Positions 1-10,609 of a DNA stretch of 64,000 bases are shown here, piece by piece. The notes under the pieces were generated by a model. That model had not been told where the DNA came from, did no database searches, and was given only the letters and a program-made list of their open reading frames with translations. The translations under genes and the position numbers were made by a program. Positions within the stretch are counted from its first letter, which is position 1, and the number at the start of each line of letters is the position of its first letter. Origin of the DNA: Scilla litardierei (lineage: Eukaryota; Streptophyta; Magnoliopsida; Asparagales; Asparagaceae). The stretch lies in assembly GCA_030789695.1 (NCBI GenBank), contig CM061133.1, positions 96,305,128 through 96,369,127 on the forward strand, given 5' to 3'.

Positions 1-245
1 TGAAGTAGAACTTGAAGGAGGAGTGTGATGTGTGTTGAAGAACGCTCTTGGAAGAGAGGAGAAAGCCCTTTCTCTTAACTGCACCAATTGCCTAGAAGAT
101 CAATCTTTGGTTCTAGGTTGGAGAGCAAGAGAACAAGATTTGGAAATACTTAGGGCTTTGGATTTGAGAGCTTTGATCTTTGGAAATGAAAGCTTGAGAG
201 ATTTTGCAATGAATGAGTAACCTTCCAATGGAACAGTAGAAGCTC

Positions 246-253
246 TATTTATA
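246..253 (-). promoter_or_regulatory. TATA box of SIRE-like LTR
   Basis: TATAAATA on the minus strand, about 85 bases downstream of the palindrome array. The same box occurs in the second copy of this LTR at 34034-34040. Confidence 0.6.
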
Positions 254-337
254 GCTTTCTCAAATCCACAAAACAGTTTAGGCAAAAACTCAATTGGAAT
301 CCGTGAGAAAAATCTCAACGGATATAATCTGAACTCG

Positions 338-975
338 CGACAGTCGACTGTTGAACAATCCACAGTCGACTGTTGCACAGTCAGTAAGGGTAGGTGAGAA
401 ATCATAATGGTAACTTACCACGTGGACAGTCGACTGATGAAGCAAAGACAGTCGTCTGTTAAAACAATAGGCGACTGTAATTTCTTCGACAGGCGACTGG
501 CTGAGAGAAGAGTAAGTTAGACAAATACTGAAAATCTCACAAGATATAGGACAGACGACTGATTCAAGTAATACATTCGACTGTTAATCAGAACAGGCGA
601 TTGTAAAAATTTAAACAGACGACTGTCAAAAGCAAGAGAAATTTCCAGAGAGCTGAGTCAAAGAAATGACTTACAGACAGGCGACTGTTGCAGCATAGAC
701 AGTCGACTGTGTATACAGCATTAGTCAACTGGCCGTAGAAGTCAAATCAAACAGAGTTTGGGCAAGGATAGACATGCGACTGATTTACAATACACAGTCG
801 ATTGTCACTAGAACAGGCGCCTGTGAATCGTTCAACAGTAGCCTGTGCGAAATAATCAGAGAAGGCCCAAAACTATATTGTAATAGTCTGTGCATAATAG
901 GCGACTGTAGAACAAAACACAGTCGACTGTTTTTGAGACAAACGACTGTAAACTGTTCAACAGTCGGCTGTTATG
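338..975. repeat. Array of ACAGTCGACTGT-type palindromes in LTR U3
   Basis: About twenty copies of a 10-12 bp palindrome with GTCGAC core, some perfect (for example around 341, 362, 700, 925) and others with one altered half (aggCGACTGt, GTCGtCTG). They are separated by unequal 10-40 base spacers that do not resemble each other. The array lies in U3, upstream of the TATA box in LTR orientation, and is matched site by site in the copy at 34125-34790. Confidence 0.85.
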
Positions 976-1369
976 AACAATCCTAGCACAAACAAAAGAG
1001 AATTGAATTGGAATCAAAAGACAATTGGTTTAATGAAGTCCTATGACAGAATGTAGATGTGTATGAGTGCTCCATCAAAGTTCTACTTCTAAGCTACATA
1101 CTAGAAGAGATAAAAGAAAAATTACATTGACGAATAATCTCTTCTTTCCATTGTATGGGCTTGAAGTCTTTACGGAGCTTCAATCAACAATCTACGATCA
1201 TCCAATTCATGTTGTTTGCCTTCAATGACGTTTGTGAGCCATCCATTGCTAGTTGATCTTCATAATAAGCTTAGGCAATGGATTAACTGCAAAATAGGGG
1301 ATTAGTCACAAGTATTTATGTTTTCTCATCATTAACACCAAGTAGGGAGAAGAAGTCCAATACTCAACA

Positions 1370-1510
1370 GCAAACTCCTGTAAACACGTAAGAACACTGA
1401 GAAGTGAAAGAAAACAAGAAAATACGAGAAAACGGGTACGAGACGATGGAAAATAACGGAAAAACACAAAAGAAAACGTGCACGAAGATATGAAATATAA
1501 ACGCATGTCA
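1370..1510 (-). mobile_element. Element 1 3' LTR, first 141 bp
   Basis: Matches 10471-10609 (the start of the 5' LTR in minus orientation). It ends in gcatgtca at 1510 beside the polypurine tract. The remainder lies beyond the copia insertion, outside the window. Confidence 0.85.
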
Positions 1511-1524
1511 AAATCCCCCAAGCT
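1511..1524 (-). other. Polypurine tract of element 1
   Basis: Minus strand AGCTTGGGGGATTT immediately precedes the LTR start (TGACATGCG). Element 2 has the equivalent AGCTTGAGGGATTT directly before its 3' LTR at 47154. Confidence 0.75.
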
Positions 1525-3144
1525 GAACCCTTCCTCGTCCTCGAGGAAGACGAGTGATAGTAAGAGCTCAGAGGGAGAAAATAGAGAGAAAGAGAGAAAA
1601 AGAGAACTCTAAATCCTAAATCGCCCGTCAGGGTCAACAAAATCAAAAACGACACACCAAGCAAGCAAACGCCAAATCACATCACTAAACCAAGGAATAC
1701 GAGTCCAGACAAGTGTCGTGGGCCCACGCGGTGAAGCACGAGTGAGCATGGTCTTGTGCTAGCAGATGGTGTCGCTATCTACATTGTGCTATAAACTCCA
1801 TATACACAAATCCAAGAAATGACCCAAATATCGATTCGATTAGGAATAAGCGTTGAATATATGGCTCAAGCATGAATGAGAAGAGTATGAGAATAGAAAC
1901 ACATCATGTGTCAGGGACACCACAGCTAGGGATCTGGGCATCACCACACTATCGCCTAGGTAATATCTAGAAATTCCCTATTCCAAGTGTTTTCGAAAGC
2001 GATGGGGGTTGAGATGATGTGGAGTAGAACACTCGATGTAAATTCTCGCCTTCCCTTTATTCTCGATAGGTAGGGTAATATTCACACATATTTTTTTTGG
2101 GTTTTGGATATATGTATTTTTTTTTGGTTTTTTGGCTATACATATGTATTTTTTTCTTTTCTCTTTTCTTTTCTTTTTGGGTTTTTCTTTTCTCTCTTTT
2201 TTTGGATTTTGGGGTATGGACACGTGTGTACTCTCCCAAGTGGGAGAACGGTACACGACGAGGGGATTTGCACGAAGTAAAATAAAAAAAGAAATCAGAT
2301 TCTAAACACTTGGGCAAGGGAGATATTTCGCTAATCAGAGCATAGGCTAAAATGGGTTATCCTAGTCCTAACTGTGGAATCCCGACACATGTGAAATGAA
2401 GCATACGATATATACATATTCACGCATACAGAAGCAGATAAGAGAGGCAAATACTGCATATTCAAATCGAAGCATGATAATCTAGGGGTCATTCCTGGAC
2501 AGGTATATAAAACACAATCACAAAGTAGAAGCACACCAAACAGCTAGGCACGACACACGACTCACAAAATAGCTAAGTGGACCCACGATGCATGAAATGC
2601 AAGAGGACTCGACTTCCTAGGGTTAGTGAATGTGATTATCGAAGCCATGCTAGGTGTGTGTGTGATTTTTGTGGCAATTCATCATAGGGTTCATCTCTAC
2701 GAGAAAGAGATAAAAGGAAGAAAATGAAGAAAAGAAAAACACGGAGAAAAACGACTCAAAACGAAGAAAAAGACACAAATGACGCACGAAGTGCGACTCC
2801 CCCAAGCTGAAACTTTCATTGCCCTCAATGCAATAGAATTAAATACGGGAGGGCAATGAATATGGGGGAATACGCAAAAAACACGAAAGACAAGAAAATC
2901 ACACAGACGAAACTGAAAAGAAGAATAAAAATAAAAATTACACCACACGACACATAAACAGGAAATAAAAATAATAAATAAAAAAAGAAAATAGAAAGTC
3001 ACACGACATAACATATAAAATAAACACAACAAGAAAAGAAAAACATCACACGACAGCACACATAAAAATTGACTTCCCCCAAGCTAGACGTGACGGTGCT
3101 AGCGATATGATGTGATCGTGAAAAGGCAGAGATATGCAAGGGGG
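1525..3144 (-). other. Noncoding 3' region of element 1
   Basis: No supported gene. Contains a T-rich/purine-pyrimidine tract (about 2090-2210) and two extra polypurine-like AGCTTGGGGGA motifs on the minus strand (about 2797-2808 and 3073-3085). The equivalent part of element 2 (45293-47138) also has an internal AGCTTGGGGGAG and A/G-rich tracts. Confidence 0.5.
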
Positions 3145-5133
3145 TCAAAACAAAGTGAAATCAAAAAGCAGGAGAGGAAGCATTCTCGTCCTCCTCGGTG
3201 GAAGAAGTGGGGGATGCAGTGTGGGTGGGTGAGGTGACTGGTGTGCGAAGAAGTGGAGAAAGTGGTCGAGGTGATGGATCGGTAGGTGTGGAGGAAGTGT
3301 GGATGATGGGTGGTGTAGAGGTGATGACGGTGAGTGGGAGTGAAATGGCGACCAATGTGGTGGTGGGTGGTGGAGGTATGGGGGTAGGTGAGGATGAATG
3401 GGGAATGTGGGTAGGTGAGGATGGTGGGGGGAGTGATCGAGAACGCACCTATAATTTCTTGCGGCGCACGTATGGGGTGACGGAAGTGGAGGGAAGTGGA
3501 GCTGTGGGGGTGACAGTGGAGGGAATGGAATCCATGGGAATAGATGAGGTAGTGGGGATGGAAGTAGTGATAGGAGGGGATGGTCGCCTAGGGGGTGATG
3601 GTGGAGGTGAAGAATGTGACGGGGGAGGTGACGATCATCGAGGTGGTGAAGGTGGTGGTGTGGGTGGAGGAGGTCTGTGGACGTGAGTGAGAATGCGGAG
3701 GATAGTGGCCACGTCCCTCTCAAGTGCGAGGAACTGTGGGTGAGAGAAAATCGAAGGGGGTGGGTCCGAGGGGGTGGAAGATGCAACGACAGCACGAAGC
3801 GAAGCCAGCTCAGTCTCGAGAGCGAGATGAGCGAAAGTGGCTCGACGGAAGGAGGAGGAGGAGGTAGTATGGACTGGATGGGTGGCGACAGTGGTGGTGG
3901 GAAGTGAAGCCTGGGTGACATGACTAGGGCCAGCCCCGGGGTCTCCCTGGGACGTAGGGATATCCTGCACGCCTAAGTGGGCGACAGGGGAAGGTGATCT
4001 CAGAGCGCCCTGGGGAATGAATGGAAGACGGAGCCCCTCCATAAACTCGGGATCGGGAGGAAATTTCCAATCTGCCACTAAAGCAATAGTCATGCGAGCG
4101 GGGTTCAGTAGAATGGTATAGGGAGATGGGGGGTGTCCGTAATGGAAGGTGAAGCGGCCATCGGGGCGGGGCTTAATCATATGAATATACCACAGGACAT
4201 CTAGATCTAGACGTGAGGGTCCTGCGGCAGTGGGAAGATCTCGGGGGATGACAATGTTAAATCGGGGTGCAGAAGATATGATCGTGATAAGGCCCCCGCA
4301 ACAAAGCTTGCACTTACCGGCACAGCTAATCTCCAGAAGCTTGGAGACAAGCCAAGCACCGGCATGGACGGGAACGGTAGGGGCCCTAAAAGAAATCCCG
4401 TCATCACCCCGAACGAAGGGAAAGGTCATGGCCCAGAGAATGAAGAGATCAGGGATGGTCACGGTACCTGACTCATCCTTGAGGAAAACATGGAAGAAAT
4501 GATTCGGTGGGCCAGACGGAAGATGGGGTGAATGATGGAGGAGGCCTTGGCCTTACCTCGGGGATAGTCAGGGTGAAGAGTGAAGCGGAACCAGAACTGA
4601 TCGACGTCAAATTCGGGGGGATACCCGGAGGGGCGGATAGCGTCATTCCCCAGGATGGGGAAACCAAAAATGTCATTGATGGTATCCAGATGGGTGCGAA
4701 TGGTTCTATTGCGGACCCAAAAAATGACGACCGACCCCGACTCACAGACAAGTGTGGATAAAAATTCGAGTGTGAGTGCGGGGTAGGACACGGCGCTAGC
4801 GTTCAGGAAGGCCAACCAACCTAAATTCGCGAAGAGGGTCTCGACCTCGGTGAATACACCGAGATCGACAAGCGTTTGGGTGTGGGTGAATTTGGTCGAT
4901 AGATGACCCCGAGCATCAAGTCTATGGTAAAAGTCTTTGTGCTCCTGGTTCCTGAAGCGGTAGCCATGCGGGCCCATTAGTGGGTCCGCAACTGGGATCA
5001 TAGGTTGGGGTTGGGGTTGTGCAGGCTGTGCGGGAGGAGGGCGTGTGTGTGGTGGACGTGTGGTCTTGCGTCTCTTGCGAGACGACTCCTCCTCTCGCAT
5101 GATAGCCTTACCCCTGTCTTGGTCCCGAGCCAT
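3145..5133 (-). pseudogene. Element 1 third ORF (Athila 'ORF1/env-like' protein), frameshifted
   Basis: From the ATG at 5133 it encodes about 500 residues. A basic N-terminus (SSRKRRKTTR near residue 20) and a P/Q-rich linker lead to a conserved globular region including YRFRNQEHKDFYHRL and, after a frame break near 4500, CCGGLITIISSAPRF. The tail is Pro/Ser-rich and its reading frame is unclear below about 3635. Element 2 carries a homologue (AKASAILHP, CCGGLNTLLAPLCG). No signal peptide or convincing membrane span is visible, although this position is often called env-like. It sits 3' of protease, where Athila elements keep their extra ORF, and has its own upstream array and TATA box. Function unknown; I infer a nuclear role. 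The G-rich plus-strand frames here are only shadows of the Pro-rich tail. Confidence 0.65.
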
Positions 5134-5556
5134 GTGGGTGTGTGTGCGTGAGTGAATGCAGAAGAATATGATGAATGTACACACACAAATTGAGCAAGTA
5201 AAAATTTCTAGGGAAAAATATGAAATTGAGCTGAGGAGCGAAGTTACCCAAGCGAGATGAAGATCCTTGCTCGTAGATGTCCCAACGCTATACAATGGGA
5301 TGAAGTGTGAAGCCACGGCAACTTGTTTCAGCAAATATTGAAAGGGGGGTGGGCGAAAGTTAGGGCTTGATGCGTTTGAAATCGAAGAGAGAGGGAGAGA
5401 GATCGATGGAGAGATGGAGAAAGTGAGTTGATGGATCAATTGAGAGGGTTGTGTGACCGGTTGAAGGAGAAACGAGGTCGGGCGAGGGAGGGGAAGTTGA
5501 AACGGCGAGAGAGAAACGAGATCGGGCGAGGGAGATGAACGGGTGGGGGCGCTGGG

Positions 5557-5564
5557 TTTATATA
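5557..5564 (-). promoter_or_regulatory. Internal TATA box upstream of element 1 third ORF
   Basis: TATATAAA on the minus strand, about 10 bases downstream of the internal palindrome array and about 420 bases upstream of the ATG at 5133. The arrangement matches the LTR promoter (array, then TATA at 9892-9899). Confidence 0.6.
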
Positions 5565-5574
5565 GGGTTTAAGT

Positions 5575-5908
5575 CGAACCGATCAGGTGAAATTTCACCC
5601 GATCGGTTGAATTTTAGGTCGAAGAAATTTGCTGAAAATTGGCTACAGGCGACCCGATCGGTTGAGGCCGCTTCACACTTTTTCCCGAGAGTTTGTACAG
5701 CTCACCCGATCAGTCACCCGACCCACGCTTTGTATCAACCGACAGGTTGATCAATTCCCCAAAATTCCCGAGACTTCTGCACAGATCACACGGTCAGCAA
5801 CCCGGTCTCAGCTTTGCTTCACCCGACCGGTTCGCTAGAGCTCAGATACGGCCATTTGTATATACGTCTCACCCGATCGGTTGAGAAATCACCCGATCGG
5901 GTGAGAGC
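5575..5908. repeat. Internal array of ACCCGATCGGTT palindromes
   Basis: About ten perfect or degraded copies of a CGATCG-centred palindrome (for example cacccgatcggttga near 5590 and two near 5875-5908). The motif is the same as in this family's LTR (9912-10366) but the spacer sequences differ. Confidence 0.85.
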
Positions 5909-6035
5909 TTGTTTCCTGTAAAAATTCACAAATGGCCTAAGTCTTTCGACGGATGATCCATCGGCTGTATTTATTTATTAAAATATAAAAAATAAAGATA
6001 ATAAAAATCCTAAAAACAAAGATAAGAGTTTAGAG

Positions 6036-6053
6036 CATGGGTTGCCTCCCATG
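6036..6053 (-). other. Hairpin after the protease ORF, AGGCAA loop
   Basis: Minus strand CATGGG-AGGCAA-CCCATG: a perfect 6-bp stem with a six-base loop, 46 bases after the protease ORF end. Element 2 has TGTCGGG-AGGCAA-CCCGACA at the same place (42168-42187): same loop, different but still paired stem. Confidence 0.65.
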
Positions 6054-6098
6054 AAGCGCTTTGTTTAACGTCGTTTGCTCGACGCCCGTTGATGATAT

Positions 6099-6790
6099 TC
6101 AAGGGGGACGGGGGTGATGCCCTAAAGTCGGCATCACTTCGGATTCAGAGTTGGCGGCCTTCGGTATCGTCGGTGGTGATAAGAAAACTTGCTCGACGAC
6201 CCTCCCTTTGTTGACGGGATCCGGGGGCTTCTCCCTTATATTGGCGTCTACCACCACTCGTTTCAGGATCCGAATCTCTTCTTCGATGAGCCCCATGGGC
6301 TCTTTCCCTTTCCTCCTCGTTGGAGGAGCATTTTGAAATCCGGGAGGGACCGTGTGTGCCGCATCCGCTTTCCCAGCAATGTCATATTTCTTCAGGCCGA
6401 CTAGTTCTTCTAAGTCCCCTAAGCTATCGGGGGGATTTCTTGAAAGAATTTCCCAGGAGCTTGCCTCCACAACTCTCTCTTCTTCCAACTCCAGCATGTT
6501 GCATCTTGGATCATCCGGGGGATTGGGGTGCTTCATTGACAACCCTAAGTCGAACTCGACTTTTTTGTTGCCGATGTTAAGGGAAAACTTTCCATTCTTT
6601 ACATCTATTAAAACGCCGACAGTGGCCATGAATGGCCGTCCAAGGATGATGGGGGTGTGCGCATCTTCAGGCATGTCCATGATGACGAAGTCCACCGACA
6701 CATGCACCCCTATCCTCTTATATAGCGACAAGGGCATTAAACTGACGCTCGCTCTGAGATCGATGAGCGCGCAATGGATCTTTACCTCGC
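6099..6790 (-). pseudogene. Element 1 retropepsin-like aspartic protease
   Basis: The region ends the gag-pro reading frame and contains the retroviral-type protease fold: an active-site segment, FVIMDMPEDAHTPIILGRPF (flap and ILGRPF motif) and a conserved tail. The active-site triad reads DLRAS where element 2 keeps DLGAS, so the conserved glycine is arginine. Such proteases cleave the Gag polyprotein in the virus-like particle. The ORF ends at 6099 with no pol following. The changed active site and frame breaks upstream make this copy very probably dead. Confidence 0.75.
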
Positions 6791-8742
6791 CGATCGCACA
6801 GGGGATAGAGAATCTCCCCGGGTCTTTAAGCTTAGGCGGACTTGCTCGCTGGATGAGAGCGCTACATCCACCGTCAGAACGACCTTCTCCTTTCTCGACC
6901 TCTTTGTCACCAAATCCTTGAGGAATTTTGCGTAGGATGGTATGTTCTCTATAGCTTCAAGGAAGGGGATTTGCAAGCTTAGATCCTTGACCATGGCAAA
7001 GAATTTGCCATACGTTTCGTCTATCTTGGCCTGGGCTAGCCGTTGCGGAAAAGGCACAACGGGCTTGAACACTTTGAGGCTCCCTTCCTCGGTTTTCTTC
7101 TTCTCCTCTTTAGGGACTCCCTCCGGAGTCGTTTGCTTTGGCGACGAAGCACCGTCGTCATTTAATTTTTCAATTGGTCGTTCTACGACCAATGGTGATT
7201 TCGGTTCCTTGGGGGGCACTCTTGTGGGGATTTGTGTCCCGCTTCTTAATACGATAGCGGACACATTCGCATTCTCGTGCGTGAGTTCCAAAGTCTGATT
7301 TGCTCCCCTCGGGTTCACTTCAGGTTGTGGCGGCAATAGATTCTGCGGTCTCTGAAGGTTTGACACTTGTAACCCCAGCTGGGTTACCTGATCAGTGAGA
7401 GCTCTCTGCCCCATCTCCAGCTTCAAATTTATTTTCTCCTGGTTGGTGATGTATTGAGTCAAGATGGACTCAACCGGAGAGATGGCCCTTTGTTGGCCAT
7501 ATTGCTACTGCTGCTGAATGGGTTGCTGATTCCTGGGAGCATATTGCTGATACTGTTGTGAAGGCTGCTGCTGTTGAAACTGCTGGTGCTGAAACTGCTA
7601 CTACTGAGGCCTAGCCGGTTGATATATTAGCTGCTGTTGTTGCTGAGGAGGTGGCTATTGATACGACGCCTGGTAGCTAAGGTTGGGGTGGTTCCGGTTA
7701 TTTGGAGAGTAGGCCGGATTGGAGCTAGTCCGTGGTGGATACAGCATATTTCCCGTAGGATTGTAGAATAGTGCGCTTGCTTGGTCCAACGGTGGTGAGA
7801 TGTCACCACCCTCGAAGTCTCCCATGACTTCGGATTCCACCGTCGCAATATGTTATGTACCGACGCCACCGGCTCCTACCATTAGTGCGGAGATCTGGGT
7901 CGACAGCAAGTCGAACTTGCTGGATAATTTGTCGACGTCCTCGACCCTGTAGATACCCCCAGATCTAGGTGTGGCTCTCTCGTCACACCACCGCTCATTG
8001 TTTGATGCCATATTTCCTAGAATGTTCCTGGCATCTTCCTCACTTCTGGACATGAAGGACAACCCAACCGTGGTGTCCATCGATGATGTCAAATCATCCC
8101 TCAATCCGTTGTAGAATAGATTAATTATTTGCTACTTAGGAAGCTCGTGATGAGGGCATCTTCGCTGTATCTCTTTAAACCTTATCCAAGCCTCATGCAG
8201 GGACTTGTGGCTGGCTTGGGAGAAGGAGGAGATCTCACTCCTCAGCTTCATGGTCTTCCCCGGAGGAAATAATTCGTCAGAAAAGCGTTTGAAAGCTTCT
8301 CCCAAGTGTTGAACGTATTCGGGTCCTTCCCCCGAAGCCACATCTTGGCCTTATCTCGTAGAGAGAAGGGGAATAGCTTCAGACGGATCGCCTCAGTCGT
8401 GACACCAATTATCCGGAAGGTGTCACATTTCTCCAAAAATGAGTCCAAATGTTCGATGGGGCTCTCCATGGGTGCACCCGAGAATTGATCCTGCTGGATC
8501 CACGTCACCAAAGACGGCTTAAGCTCGAAGCTTTGTGCCGTAATAGTAGGAGGACGGATGGTGGAGGTGGACTCGATGGATGGCATCGAGTACTCCAGCA
8601 TGGACTTGTGAGGTGGGGTGTTCTCCCCCATGTCTTCAGGCTCTTCTCTTCTTCGCTTCTCTGCGGCTAAACGCCTTAGGGTGGCGTTTATCTCCGGATC
8701 AACGGGAATCAAGTCGTCGAGACTTCTTGAACTCCTCCGCAT
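6791..8742 (-). pseudogene. Element 1 gag (retrotransposon Gag capsid)
   Basis: From the ATG at 8742 (MRRSSRSLDDL), a coiled-coil/charged N-terminus leads into the plant retrotransposon gag domain (LVTWIQQDQFSGAPMESP, LFPFSLRDKAKMWL) and then a Gln-rich stretch (about 7500-7660) that precedes the protease. Gag forms the cytoplasmic virus-like particle. The frame is broken several times, including a stop in place of Trp near 8131 and stops in the Gln-rich run near 7505 and 7600. The start lies about 160 bases downstream of the primer binding site, as expected. Confidence 0.75.
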
Positions 8743-8903
8743 GAAAAGCAACAAACACCCGTGAAGCGAAAAGTGGGAAAGAAACAGATAAATTATAAAA
8801 CAAAAATAAGAAAAAAAATCGAAAAAGAAGAATGCGAAAATTATCGCGAGATAGAGATGAAAGCTAGACTCAAGGGTTCATGAGATCCTAATATAACAAG
8901 CAC

Positions 8904-8927
8904 GTTGCCTCCCCGGCAACGGCGCCA
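8904..8927 (-). other. Primer binding site (tRNA-Asp type), element 1
   Basis: Minus strand TGGCGCCGTTGCCGGGGA starts seven bases after the LTR. This is the tRNA-Asp-complementary site typical of Athila elements. The next bases (GGCAAC) pair with GTTGCC inside the site. Confidence 0.85.
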
Positions 8928-9891
8928 TAAAGCTTGACGTCCCCCGCTTTGCTGCGTGTCAGATGTGTACAATATATGATAGGGGGCGTGAGATTTAAAT
9001 ATTTATAACCGCAAGCGCACGGTGTTGTAGAGTGTCTGGGGGGTCGAACTCAGGGAGGCGTGGTTGTGCTTGTGTCAGGAAGGACCGGATTCACCCCATG
9101 GGTGAGCTAGCCCGAATCAGTAGATGGGTTGTCACGAAAGATAGAACGCGAGGGATAAACGATATAAAAGGGAAACCCGGGACTTCGTTTCCACCCTATC
9201 GTGCGATTCTCGCCAACACGGCGTACGGGTAGGATAACGATCAGAATTAGGGTCTAATGGTGAGACGTTGCCTCTAAGAGTGATACCGACGTCCCATGGG
9301 CCCGATATTTTGGTCGGTGCCCAGGATGATACGCCGGACTACCCGGGGTCGGTCAGTGGGCATTCCCATGTCCATTAACACTGACCGACTCTGGGAGCAC
9401 TAAGCTCGCAATGATAACTCACAACGTCTCATCCTGTCGCTCCCGCGTGCTAGGATTCGACGTCTACACTAAGGGCGTGAGCTATGGCTAGGGAGTCAAC
9501 CGCCAAGTTTATTCCCCCTTGGCCCAACGGTCAAAGATGGTCTTTTTCCCGCCGATGACAATGAAACACCCCGCGTAACCCATAGATTCCTAATCCCTAT
9601 CGATTTCCTAGTCCTATGGATGCATCGGAGAGAACCCATGAAGGGGTTTTCGCCAAAATCCCAGATTTAGGAACTACTCACACATATTTACTAAAAAGCA
9701 ATCTAAATCAAAATCGACCGTCAAAAACATGATCAGGTGATTGAAAAGTAGTAAGAGCAATGCAAATAACACTATATTAAAGTTTGATAAAGATCAGACA
9801 ACTTACAAATAACTAGAAAATTACAGCCGTCAAGAGAGAGAGAAAAAACAGCAAAAATAACCACTCCCCGTTTCTGGAAACCTAGGGTCTG

Positions 9892-9899
9892 TATTTATA
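9892..9899 (-). promoter_or_regulatory. TATA box of element 1 LTR
   Basis: TATAAATA on the minus strand, about 12 bases downstream of the last palindrome of the array. Confidence 0.65.
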
Positions 9900-9911
9900 G
9901 AAAACGACATC

Positions 9912-10366
9912 ACTCGATCGGATGAAGAATCACCCGATCGGGTGACCTCCTGTGAACTTCGGCAGTAATCTTCAAAATTTCACCCAGTCAGGCGACACGG
10001 TCGGTTGGCAGAAGCTGCTCGTCGTTTGGATCTTGAGCGTCGTCGGGTGAACCGATCGGTTGACAAATCGACCGATCGGTTGGAATTGCTGTCCAAAAAG
10101 ACAGAGACTTGCGATATTTTGGCACGGTCAGCCGGCCGTCGGGTGAGCTCTCCGGGTCATCTTCTTCGGGGAAAAGGCTACAGGTGAACCGATCGGGTGA
10201 AGATCACCCGATCGGTTGAGTTTCAGCTCCAATTTCCAGAGAGAACAGTCAGTTGAACCGGTCGACGACCCGGTCGGTTGACACTTTCGTTGCTTCAGCG
10301 GCTGACCGGGTCGTGCACACGTGCATCACCCGATCGGTTGGATGTGTCTAACACATCGGGTGGGGG
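9912..10366. repeat. LTR array of ACCCGATCGGTT palindromes
   Basis: About twelve CGATCG-centred or related (CGGTCG) sites, for example near 9930, 10046, 10068, 10184, 10206, 10327. Several occur as close pairs; spacers are dissimilar. Confidence 0.85.
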
Positions 10367-10609
10367 CTGAAAGATAGAGATCTTTGTCGTTTGGTCCCCT
10401 GTATCACGCGTGACTCCTCCCATTGCTTCGAAGACTTATGATATCGTCGTTAAACATCCCCTATGCTGGCAAACTCCTGCAAACACGTAAGAACATGGAG
10501 AAGTGAAAGAAAACAAGAAAATACGAAAAAACGGGTACAAGACGACGGAAAATAACGGAAAAACACAAAAGAAAACGTGTGTGAAGATATGAAATATAAA
10601 CGCACGTCA

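Larger units (their letters stand above)
1..1369 (-). mobile_element. SIRE-like Ty1/copia LTR (part; left end outside window)
   Basis: This stretch matches 33786-35169, the 3' LTR of copia D, almost throughout, including the palindrome array and TATA box. On the minus strand the LTR begins TGTTGAGTATTGG at 1369. The sequence to its right (gcaaactcctg) continues the Athila-like LTR of element 1, with no polypurine tract, so 1369 is an outer edge. It is therefore a 5' LTR of a minus-strand copia extending left of the window, or a solo LTR. The insertion postdates element 1. Confidence 0.85.
1370..10609 (-). mobile_element. Athila-like Ty3/gypsy element 1, pol-less (LTR-gag-pro-third ORF-LTR)
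   Basis: Minus-strand order: 5' LTR (8935-10609), tRNA-Asp-type primer site (8904-8927), gag, protease, hairpin, internal palindrome array with TATA box, third ORF, polypurine tract (1511-1524), and the start of the 3' LTR (1370-1510), interrupted by the copia LTR. LTR termini are TGACGT...ACGTCA. No reverse transcriptase, RNase H or integrase lies between protease and third ORF; only about 1 kb of noncoding DNA is there. Element 2 has the same layout, so this looks like a conserved non-autonomous architecture rather than one deletion. The outer left end is beyond the window. Confidence 0.75.
8935..10609 (-). mobile_element. Element 1 5' LTR (1675 bp)
   Basis: Bounded by TGACGT at 8935 and ACGTCA at 10609, a 6-bp terminal inverted repeat. 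Contains the palindrome array (9912-10366) and TATA box in U3. It abuts the truncated integrase of element 3 at 10610, indicating insertion of element 1 into element 3 pol. Closely related to the split LTR 13800-14505/22432-23387. Confidence 0.85.

Noticed and set aside
2057..2317. Lys-rich ORF in 1978-2317
   Set aside because: Low-complexity translation of an A/T-rich tract in the element 1 3' noncoding region.
3198..3686. Plus-strand Gly/Val-rich ORF
   Set aside because: Antisense shadow of the Pro-rich tail of the element 1 third ORF.
6151..7298. Plus-strand ORFs of 61-189 codons over element 1 gag-pro
   Set aside because: Opposite strand of clearly recognisable gag and protease.
8904..8927. 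tRNA-like sequence
   Set aside because: Only an 18-base match complementary to a tRNA 3' end; it is a primer binding site, not a tRNA gene.
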